In this document: piece by piece, positions 14,218 to 20,006 of the stretch
Layout of the letters: every line of letters starts with the position of its first letter
Numbering within the stretch: the first letter of the stretch is position 1
Source of the DNA: Methanobacteriota archaeon
GTDB taxonomy: Archaea > Thermoplasmatota > Thermoplasmata > RBG-16-68-12
DNA: 20,006 bases
Reading direction: 5' to 3'
NCBI GenBank assembly: GCA_005878325.1
Contig: VBMR01000015.1
Coordinates: forward strand, 1-20,006
Made by a program: the position numbers and the translations under genes
The notes under the pieces: model-generated
Databases searched by the model: none
What the model was told of the DNA's origin: nothing
Seen by the model: only the letters and a program-made list of their open reading frames with translations

Positions 14218-15423
14218 CTAGAACAAGACGACGCGGACCTTCTGACCTTGCTCGAGCCGTTCGACCTCGGCGGGAATCTCGATGTATCCATCCGCGTGGG
14301 CCATGGACGTGATCGCGCTGCTCTCCTTGAACGCGGGAACCGCCTTGCCTTGCTCGATTCTGACGGTATGGAATTCCATGCGACCCGGAGTGCGGATAAG
14401 CGGGACCGCAAGGGGCGCCTCGACGATCGTCCTCGTGTCCGGAGGCAGGCGCGCCATCCGCCGCAGCATCGGGGCGAGGAGAACGTAGCAGTTACTCAGA
14501 CACGAAGTCGGAAAACCCGGCATCCCGAGGACCGGCTTGCCATCCACGCGCGCGAGGGCCGTTGGCTTCCCGGGCTTCACCGCGATCCCGTGGAACAGCA
14601 CGTCGCCCAAGGACCGCACCGCGTCGACGACGATGTCCTTCTCGCCCACGGAGGAGCCGCCGGAGCAGACGACGAGATCACTCGCGAGCCCCTTCCTCAA
14701 TGCCGCGAGCAGAGGGCCCAGACGATCCGTCACGCGACCCAGATGGACCGGCTCGCCTCCGTTCTCGCGGACGACGCTCGCGATCGTGTTCGAGTTGATG
14801 TCGTACACCTGGCCCAGGCGGAGGCTCCTCCCGGGAGGGACCACTTCGTCCCCCGTCGCGAGGATGGACACGCGCGGCCTCGCGAACGTCCGCACTCGAC
14901 CCCGGCCGATGGCCGCGAGCGCGCCGATCTTCGCGGGCGTGAGCCATTCGCCCGCACGGACGATGGTGGACCCGCGCCGGATATCCGATCCGCGGGCGGC
15001 AACATGATGTCCGCGGCGGACCGCCGCGAACACCTCCACGCGGTCGCCCTCCCGATCCGTGTCCTCGACCCGTACGACCGCATCCGCACCCGGAGGAAGG
15101 GTCGAACCCGTCGCGACCTCGGAACAAGTGCCCTTGATCACGCGCTTCTTCGGACGGCTGGCCGCCCGCAGCACTTCGAGCCTCCGGAGGAGCATGGGCC
15201 GGGACCGGGTCGCCCGGACCGTGTCGCGGGAGACGACCGCATACCCGTCCATCGCGGCGCGGTCCGCCGAAGGCACGTCGATCATCGCACGCACATCTTC
15301 GGCCGCGACCCGCCGGGATGCGTCGAGGATGGGCATGGTCTCCGTTCGCCGAATCGGCCGCACCAGATCGGTCGCGATCCGGAGGGCGTCTTCGAAGGGG
15401 ATGAGATCCTTCAGCGGGCGCAT
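14218..15423 (-). CDS. moeA: Molybdopterin molybdenumtransferase MoeA
   Basis: 401 aa, usual MoeA length. MoeA inserts molybdate (or tungstate) into adenylylated molybdopterin. Landmarks are VPSADRAAMDGYAV at 50-63, GSTLPPGADAVVRVED at 106-121, the MoCF-binding region LATGDEVV (188-195) with YDINS (207-211), and SGGSSVGEKD (254-263). KPGKPTALARVDGKPVLGMP follows at 283-302, and domain IV makes up the last 70 residues. The open frame extends upstream to 15984, but that part is arginine-rich and lies opposite moaB; ATG 15423 matches the family start. It follows moaB by 50 nt and precedes the HIT gene by 8 nt, so the three form one operon. Confidence 0.93.
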   Translation of the reverse strand: MRPLKDLIPFEDALRIATDLVRPIRRTETMPILDASRRVAAEDVRAMIDVPSADRAAMDGYAVVSRDTVRATRSRPMLLRRLEVLRAASRPKKRVIKGTCSEVATGSTLPPGADAVVRVEDTDREGDRVEVFAAVRRGHHVAARGSDIRRGSTIVRAGEWLTPAKIGALAAIGRGRVRTFARPRVSILATGDEVVPPGRSLRLGQVYDINSNTIASVVRENGGEPVHLGRVTDRLGPLLAALRKGLASDLVVCSGGSSVGEKDIVVDAVRSLGDVLFHGIAVKPGKPTALARVDGKPVLGMPGFPTSCLSNCYVLLAPMLRRMARLPPDTRTIVEAPLAVPLIRTPGRMEFHTVRIEQGKAVPAFKESSAITSMAHADGYIEIPAEVERLEQGQKVRVVLF

Positions 15424-15473
15424 TCCATGTCGACGCGACTCGGGTTCCCGGTGGCCCCTCGCGGAGGCCGCGG

Positions 15474-15974
15474 TCAACGGCTCATCACCCCGACCGCGTG
15501 GCCCAGCTCCGGGAGGATGAGTTTCTCCATCGCCAGGCGGCACGCGTCGGGCGATCCGGGGAGGCAGAACACGATCCGGCCATGGTACACGCCGGCCACC
15601 GCCGCGGAAAGCATCGCGGCACTGCCGATCGACGCGTAGGAGAGCGAGCGGAACAGCTCGCCGAATCCGGGGAGGATGCGTTCGAAGGTCGGCTGGAGGG
15701 CGGGGATCGTCACGTCCCTCGTTGCGACCCCGGTTCCGCCGTTCGTGACTATCGCCTCGCACGTCCAGGAGGCCTGTTCGACCGCGTCGAGGATCGACTT
15801 CGCTTCGTCCCGGACCAGGGCGTAGAAGAGGACCGAGTGACCGGCCTTCAAGAGCAGGTCCCGGACCAGCCGGCCCGATTCGTCCGTCTCCGATCGGCGG
15901 CTGTCGGAAACCGTAACCACCCCGCACTTGACCGATGTGGGGGCATGCTCCTTGTGTTTCTGCGGGACCGCCAT
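15474..15974 (-). CDS. moaB: Molybdenum cofactor biosynthesis protein MoaB/Mog
   Basis: 166 aa, the length of MoaB. MoaB/Mog proteins bind molybdopterin and catalyse its adenylylation with MgATP in archaea. Visible motifs are GVVTVSDSR at 18-26, IVTNGGTGVATRDVT at 75-89 (the MPT-binding loop with Asp87), and VFCLPGSPDACRLAMEKLIL at 135-153. A short Lys/His-rich tail precedes residue 15. ATG 15974 was preferred because the TATA-like CTTTTAGCC at 16002-16013 lies about 33 nt upstream; longer in-frame starts (16037) cover that box. An 8-bp hairpin lies further upstream at 16024-16043. It leads the operon with moeA and the HIT gene. Confidence 0.9.
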   Translation of the reverse strand: MAVPQKHKEHAPTSVKCGVVTVSDSRRSETDESGRLVRDLLLKAGHSVLFYALVRDEAKSILDAVEQASWTCEAIVTNGGTGVATRDVTIPALQPTFERILPGFGELFRSLSYASIGSAAMLSAAVAGVYHGRIVFCLPGSPDACRLAMEKLILPELGHAVGVMSR

Positions 15975-16002
15975 CTCTGGCCATGAGAAAGACCGGGGTG
16001 AG

Positions 16003-16013
16003 GCTAAAAGTTC
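16003..16013 (-). promoter_or_regulatory. TATA-like box of the moaB-moeA-HIT operon
   Basis: Minus-strand GAACTTTTAGC about 33 nt before ATG 15974. Confidence 0.5.
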
Positions 16014-16023
16014 GCTTTTGCTT

Positions 16024-16043
16024 GCAACCTTAAACAAGGTTGC
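16024..16043. other. Perfect 8-bp inverted repeat between the radical SAM gene and moaB
   Basis: GCAACCTT-AAAC-AAGGTTGC folds into a hairpin with a four-base loop. It lies 36 nt beyond the radical SAM stop and about 10-20 nt upstream of the moaB TATA-like box. It lacks a following T-run on the minus strand, so an operator for the moaB operon is at least as likely as a terminator. Confidence 0.5.
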
Positions 16044-16079
16044 TTCGCCCTCTCGTGATGACGAAGGCTCCCTGGCCGA

Positions 16080-17648
16080 CTACATCGCGAGGCCCAGGAA
16101 CGGGACGACGCGGTCCGCGACCGCGGGATCGTCGAGCGATGCCGCGAACGCCGCGCGAGAGTCGAAGGGGCGGGCGCGGACGATCCGGGCCGCTCGCTTC
16201 ATCCCGATCCCGGGGAGGGCGGAGAGGGCCGCGAGGGGCGCGCGGTTCACGTCGAGCGGATACTCGACCGCGGTGAGGGACCGTTGGCCGTGGCTCACGA
16301 CGCGCACGTCGACGAACCGGTCCTTCGTCGTCTGGTACGGCAGGCCCACGAGGATCGGATAGGTCCCGATCTGACGACCGTAGGTGACCCGGCCGTCCTC
16401 CATCTCGAGGAACACGTCCCGCAGGACGGTCCCCTCCGGCACGACCCGAGAGAGCATCTCGTGGTCCACCGCGGTGCGCACCGCCTCCTTGAACTGGCGG
16501 AACTCCCGGTACAATCCGGTCGGCTCGAATTCCCTTCGGACCGGTCGGACCTGGCGGATGTTGATCCGTCGGATCCACAGGTCCTCGGTCAGGAGGCGCC
16601 GCAGGAATGCTAGATTCAGCTCGAACGTCTTCTTCGTCTCGCCATCCAGGCCCGCCACGAAGTTCAGGCCGGGGAGGAGGGTCGGCATGCCGTTCGCGCC
16701 GCGGGCTCGGCCGACCTCGTTCACCATGCGGACCGCCTCAAGGCATCCCTCCGCGTCGATGTTCAGGTTGTTCGCCTCGGTGACCGCGGGATCCGCGGAC
16801 TCGAGGCCGAACGACAGCAGATTGCCCGGCGTCCCGAGGCGGACCAGGTCCCGCATCGCCGCCATCGCCTCCTCGGGGTGGGCGATCATCATCGCGGGAT
16901 CCCCGTTGTCCGTGTGCAGGATCTTGAGATCCGGCGCCGCGGCCCGGATCCCCTCGAGCAGCGCTCGGATCGCAGGTCCGTTGATCCGCGGCGTCGCCGA
17001 GGACCCGAGTCCGATCGCCTGGTAGCTGAAGAAGTCGGCCTGGCCGCCGAGGCGGAAGTTCACCGCGCCGAGCTCCGCGAGCCGCCGGACCTCTGCAAGG
17101 ATGCCGGACACCTCCCGGAACTTCGGCTTGCCGTACATCGGCTCGATGCAGAACGAGCATCCTTTGTTCACGTACCGCACGCACCCCTTCGAGGTGTCGA
17201 GCTCGACCGTGAGCGGATCGGGGAAGTCGGGGTGCTCCCGCACGACGTCCGCACCGAGGAGGGCCCAGCGGTCCCATTCCTCCATCGACTTGTCGCGGTG
17301 CGTCCACTCGCCGGTTGTCAGGTGGTCGTACACCGAGGCGTCGAGGTCTCGGAGGGCCACCCAGTCGAACGGCTCGACGAGGGATTCGTCGTAGTACCGG
17401 AACCGGGCGAGCGGGCCGCCGAAGACCCGGGGACCCTCGAAGGCGCTCGCATGGTGGACGATCTCGCGCTCGCTGATTGGCAGGCTCCGGAGATACTTGC
17501 CCGGGACGATCGGGCCGGAGATCAGGACGAGGAGGTCACCCTTCAGCGGGTGGCCTTTGCGGGCCCCGTCGATCGTGACGTACTCCCATGAGTGGCCCGC
17601 GTCTCGGATCGCACCCGCGACCCTATCGACCCAGCAGAGGAAGCGGGT
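16080..17648 (-). CDS. Radical SAM protein with helix-hairpin-helix tail; 5' end missing
   Basis: The frame runs 522 codons from just after a TAA at 17649-17651, but the first ATG, GTG or TTG in it is the GTG at 17360, codon 97. The codons before it are clearly coding (VAGAIRDAGHSWEYVTIDG, LLVLISGPIVPGKYLRSLPI), as in the N-terminal domain of this archaeal radical SAM group. About 25-30 N-terminal residues and the start are therefore lost, at the stop of the neighbouring gene. The SAM cluster cysteines are 156, 164 and 167, spaced CX7CX2C instead of CX3CX2C. Glycine-rich and glutamate SAM-binding motifs follow (NFRLGGQADF, FGLESADPAV). The C-terminus has a helix-hairpin-helix (NRAPLAALSALPGIGMKRAA), suggesting nucleic-acid binding. 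The substrate is unknown. Confidence 0.8.
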   Translation of the reverse strand, partial: TRFLCWVDRVAGAIRDAGHSWEYVTIDGARKGHPLKGDLLVLISGPIVPGKYLRSLPISEREIVHHASAFEGPRVFGGPLARFRYYDESLVEPFDWVALRDLDASVYDHLTTGEWTHRDKSMEEWDRWALLGADVVREHPDFPDPLTVELDTSKGCVRYVNKGCSFCIEPMYGKPKFREVSGILAEVRRLAELGAVNFRLGGQADFFSYQAIGLGSSATPRINGPAIRALLEGIRAAAPDLKILHTDNGDPAMMIAHPEEAMAAMRDLVRLGTPGNLLSFGLESADPAVTEANNLNIDAEGCLEAVRMVNEVGRARGANGMPTLLPGLNFVAGLDGETKKTFELNLAFLRRLLTEDLWIRRINIRQVRPVRREFEPTGLYREFRQFKEAVRTAVDHEMLSRVVPEGTVLRDVFLEMEDGRVTYGRQIGTYPILVGLPYQTTKDRFVDVRVVSHGQRSLTAVEYPLDVNRAPLAALSALPGIGMKRAARIVRARPFDSRAAFAASLDDPAVADRVVPFLGLAM

Positions 17649-17653
17649 TTAGT

Positions 17654-17905
17654 CTACTTCCCGCCCCACCGGCCGACGAACACAATCAAGACGATCATGA
17701 AGATCGTCAAGAACAATGCAGTCACAATGCCTACCACGAGACCCATCGCATCCTTGGGAGCGGTCAACGGCGCGTTCGCGACGGCCAGGCCGCCGAGGAC
17801 CACATTACTCCAGACGAGCGCGATCACGAAACCGAACGCGGCCCCCAGAGAACTAGCAACCGTCTTTCGCACTTCCCCCATCGATACGCTCTTTGTCGCT
17901 GCCAT
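17654..17905 (-). CDS. Small two-helix membrane protein, DUF5654-like
   Basis: 83 aa. A short Lys/Ser-rich start is followed by helix 1 (ASSLGAAFGFVIALVWSNVV) and, after a loop with APKDAMG, helix 2 (LVVGIVTALFLTIFMIVLIV), ending in a basic GRWGGK. The VRKTVASSLGAAFGFVIALVW segment resembles archaeal DUF5654 proteins as I recall them; the function is unknown. ATG 17905 is preceded by GAGGGTTGAT as ribosome binding site and a TATA-like CCCTTATCT at 17938-17946. The longer frame upstream is proline/arginine-rich and runs over the opposite promoter, so it was not used. The truncated radical SAM gene begins right after its stop. Confidence 0.72.
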   Translation of the reverse strand: MAATKSVSMGEVRKTVASSLGAAFGFVIALVWSNVVLGGLAVANAPLTAPKDAMGLVVGIVTALFLTIFMIVLIVFVGRWGGK

Positions 17906-17937
17906 ATCAACCCTCGACCTAGGGACGCTGGCGTGGC

Positions 17938-17946
17938 AGATAAGGG
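17938..17946 (-). promoter_or_regulatory. TATA-like box of the small membrane protein gene
   Basis: Minus-strand CCCTTATCT about 37 nt before ATG 17905, leaving room for a short leader with ribosome binding site. Confidence 0.45.
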
Positions 17947-17978
17947 CTACGGTTCGGGATGGACGGGCATCCCAGGAA

Positions 17979-17987
17979 CCTTTAACC
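17979..17987 (+). promoter_or_regulatory. TATA-like box of the threonine dehydratase gene
   Basis: CCTTTAACC about 45 nt before the TTG at 18028; the leader carries GAGGGAGGG at 18015-18023 as ribosome binding site. Confidence 0.5.
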
Positions 17988-18027
17988 CCTGGCGGGCTCC
18001 CTGGCACGCCGGTCGAGGGAGGGTCCC

Positions 18028-18841
18028 TTGAAACGAATCGACGTGACGCTCCGCGATGTCGACACGGCCCTGCGGGTGGTCCGAGAGGTCGCCTGGCCCA
18101 CGCCCACGGTCCCGTTCCCCGGGGCCGACGAAACGCTGTGGCTAAAACTGGAGAACCTGCAGCGATTGGGGGCATTCAAGATCCGCGGCGTGTGGAACCG
18201 CATCTCCCACATGACCGAGGCGGAACGGCGGCGCGGCGTGAGCACGATCAGCTCCGGGAATCATGGTCTGGCGGTGGCCTGGGCGGCCCGGCGCCTCGGC
18301 CTCTCCTGCCGAGTCCGTGTCCCGGAAGGGGCCGTGGGCCGGAAGGTGGAGGCGATCCGCGCGCAGGGAGCCGACGTCTCGCCGATCTCCCGCCAGGACC
18401 TCGTGGACGCCCATGAGAAGGAGGCCTGGAAGGCCTGGCCGTCCACCTTCGTCCACCCCTTCGCGCACCCGGCCACGATCGCGGGGCAAGGGACGATCGG
18501 CTTGGAGATCGTCCACGACCTCCCGGACGTCCGGACGCAACTCCCACCGGATCGATCGGCCGCGGACGATCGCGGACGGGATCGGCATCGGAATCATCCT
18601 ACCACCGATGGCCGAGATCCTCGGCCGCATCCTGGATGGCGCCCTCCTCGTGACGGATGCGGAGATCCGCGTGGCGATGCGACGACTCGCCTTCGAAGCA
18701 AAGATCGTCGCCGAGCCGGCGGGAGCCGCGGCGTTCGCGGCTTGGACCCGCTATCGAGAAACGCTCACGCCGCCGGTCGTCGCCCTCGTATCCGGCGGGA
18801 ACGTCGATCCAGGCCTCTTCGGGGAGGTTACGAAAGGATGA
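18028..18841 (+). pseudogene. Threonine/serine dehydratase gene with internal deletion and frameshift
   Basis: PLP fold-type II enzyme of the threonine dehydratase/serine racemase group. From a TTG with strong ribosome binding site (GAGGGAGGG), residues 1-170 show the PLP lysine Lys51 in LGAFKIRG, the substrate loop SSGNHG at 75-80, and EIVHDLPDVRT. Near 18535-18545 the frame is lost. The family sequence resumes in the next frame with RTIADGIGIGIILPPMAEIL, through AEPAGAAAFAAW, to VALVSGGNVDP and a TGA at 18841. The missing part, roughly 45-50 residues, includes the GGGGL phosphate-cup motif, so the product would be inactive. No ACT regulatory domain is present. A decayed second copy of the 3' end lies at 19815-19955. 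Confidence 0.82.
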
Positions 18842-18867
18842 GGAGCCACGATCGCCTGGGCGGCGGG

Positions 18868-19692
18868 TCAGGCCAGACGTACTTGATCGGCGCGTCGAAT
18901 GATCCCACCGCGGATCACAGACGCGTACACGCCCACATTGACTCCATGCTGCTTCGCTGCGGTCCTCAGGATGCCACCGTCCTGTGGCAAATCGCCCTGT
19001 GGCAGCGTCGTCATTACACAACGGGGACAGGGTCCGGTGACCCGGACGCGGACCTCTCGGCCGATGCCGAGGACCTTGCCGATCCACCCGTCCTCGATGA
19101 AGCCCTCGTCGCCTTCAACCGCATTCACAACGATGTTTGGCCGAAAGCGTCGCACCTCAAAGCGCCCTTCGGGGGAGAGCAGTCGTAGCCGATCCAAGGT
19201 CGCCGTCGTCAGGATGTGGAGGACCGCGGAATCGAAGAAGGTACGGGCGGGCATGGGCTCGTCTGTGATCTTCTCTCGTTGTGCAAGGCCCTCGATGTCC
19301 GGCCAGTATTCTTCGAGACTTGGCCGCTCCGGAGCAGCGGTCTTGAACTGGACCGGCCGATCCAGGAACTTGGATAGAAGGGGCGCCGCCTCGTCGCGAT
19401 CGGAGGAGGTGAGTGTCCCGTCCGGACAGCTGATTCGCACCGGCGGCAGTGGTTTGCCGACTTCGGGCGCATCTAGGTAGGCGGCTCGGAAGTCGAACAT
19501 CCTCGCCCATTTTCTCGGGTTCTTCGCGCTCACGACTTTTCCAGTGGCCGGGTCGAGTAGCGCGTAGGCGCGGTCGCCCAGGACGCCGCGTTCTGTGATC
19601 TCCACCCCATTGAGCTCCTCGCCCATCATCGACTTTACCGGATATCGCCACAGGGAAACCACGGACCCAACGGCGCCTTCTGCAGAGGGCAC
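18868..19692 (-). CDS. MOSC-domain protein (MOSC N-terminal beta barrel plus MOSC)
   Basis: 274 aa, the common length for MOSC N-terminal/MOSC proteins such as the mARC/YcbX group. The N-terminal barrel is marked by VVSLWRYPVKSMMGEEL at 11-27 and GVLGDRAYALLD at 36-47. The MOSC domain (from about 155) has RRFRPNIVVN (181-190) and the sulfur-ligand motif GPCPRCVMTTLPQGD with Cys222/Cys225. These proteins bind molybdenum cofactor and often reduce N-hydroxylated compounds or carry sulfur. moeA and moaB in the window fit this. The GTG start has GGTGAGGAACGG upstream. G/C bias is lower than in neighbours, and the gene lies between two copies of the dehydratase 3' end, suggesting it arrived by transfer or rearrangement. 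Confidence 0.88.
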   Translation of the reverse strand: MPSAEGAVGSVVSLWRYPVKSMMGEELNGVEITERGVLGDRAYALLDPATGKVVSAKNPRKWARMFDFRAAYLDAPEVGKPLPPVRISCPDGTLTSSDRDEAAPLLSKFLDRPVQFKTAAPERPSLEEYWPDIEGLAQREKITDEPMPARTFFDSAVLHILTTATLDRLRLLSPEGRFEVRRFRPNIVVNAVEGDEGFIEDGWIGKVLGIGREVRVRVTGPCPRCVMTTLPQGDLPQDGGILRTAAKQHGVNVGVYASVIRGGIIRRADQVRLA

Positions 19693-19814
19693 GAACCCCG
19701 TTCCTCACCCAACGAATCTCGGGATTGCTGAAAAGGATGTCGACGACCGAGGTCCATTTGCAATCTGAACGGGAGAGATAGCCCGAATCCCCGCGGGCCT
19801 ATTTCCCCGCGATC

Positions 19815-19955
19815 ATCGTGGTCGCGGAGCCGGCGGGCGGCCGCTGCGTTCGCGACCTGCACCCGGTATCCAGACGCGCTCATGCCGGCGGTCGTCGACT
19901 TCGTCTCCGGAGGAACGTGGACCCCAGCCTCTTCGCGGAAGTGACGCGAGGATGA
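19815..19955 (+). pseudogene. Decayed second copy of the threonine dehydratase 3' end
   Basis: These 141 nt align with 18701-18841. With one inserted base (near 19838) and one missing base (near 19911) undone, it reads IVVAEPAGAAAFATCTRYPD and on to SGGNVDPSLFAEVTRG and a TGA. About 32 of 46 residues agree with the copy at 18701-18841. The upstream part of the gene is absent: 19693-19814 shows no dehydratase sequence. The two indels, ending in the same frame, make a functional gene unlikely. The two copies face the same way and enclose the MOSC gene. Confidence 0.7.
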
Positions 19956-20006
19956 GGGGCACTCAGGGACGGAACGGACCGGACATCCGCCGGTCGCTTA
20001 CCCTGA

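Noticed and set aside
15424..15984. N-terminal extension of MoeA by 187 residues
   Set aside because: The added part is Arg/Gly/Pro-rich and lies over moaB in another frame; MoeA family length and start agree with ATG 15423.

Overview
The window is high-GC archaeal chromosomal DNA. Archaeal markers include a glycerol-1-phosphate dehydrogenase gene, SepF of the archaeal type, a RIO1 kinase, several archaea-only families (UPF0216/DUF61, UPF0179, DUF6015-like, PUA protein, DUF5654-like), and TATA-like boxes about 28-35 nt upstream of start codons, which suggests many leaderless transcripts. The gene set fits Euryarchaeota and most likely a high-GC Thermoplasmatota lineage; that placement is inference. 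No rRNA, tRNA, CRISPR array, transposase or phage gene was found.

Layout. 1-1019: an incomplete hypothetical gene, a single-pass exported protein and a possible 30-aa coupled ORF, all on the minus strand. 1246-4833: two single-domain KaiC-like RecA-fold ATPases bracketing a frameshifted zinc-ribbon membrane protein, a UPF0216 protein and a DUF6015-like protein. 4834-6353: sepF and, divergently, a thioredoxin-reductase-like ferredoxin-NADP reductase. 6331-9720: a minus-strand group of HAD phosphatase, PUA RNA-binding protein and a protein of about 20 TPRs. 9857-12272: a YdeI/OmdA-family gene, a broken G1P dehydrogenase gene and a RIO1 kinase. 12518-14209: UPF0179, a small unknown protein, a GNAT acetyltransferase and a HIT protein. 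14218-15974: moeA and moaB (molybdenum/tungsten cofactor). 16080-17905: a radical SAM protein without a start codon and a small membrane protein. 18028-19955: a broken threonine dehydratase gene, a MOSC protein, and a second, decayed copy of the dehydratase 3' end.

The most notable signal is the number of interrupted genes. G1P dehydrogenase and threonine dehydratase each lack an internal block of roughly 40-50 codons with a frame change. The radical SAM gene has lost its 5' end directly against its neighbour's stop codon. The zinc-ribbon gene has a one-base frameshift. A 141-nt remnant of a threonine dehydratase 3' end lies beyond the MOSC gene. This may be real genome decay and rearrangement, or assembly error in a metagenome-derived sequence; reads would decide. 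I did not find a clearly new defence or mobile system.

Functional links: MoaB, MoeA and a MOSC protein all concern the Mo/W cofactor. PUA, RIO1, UPF0216 and UPF0179 belong to the informational or uncharacterised archaeal core. SepF serves FtsZ-based division. Genes are tightly packed, with convergent overlaps of 8-23 bp.
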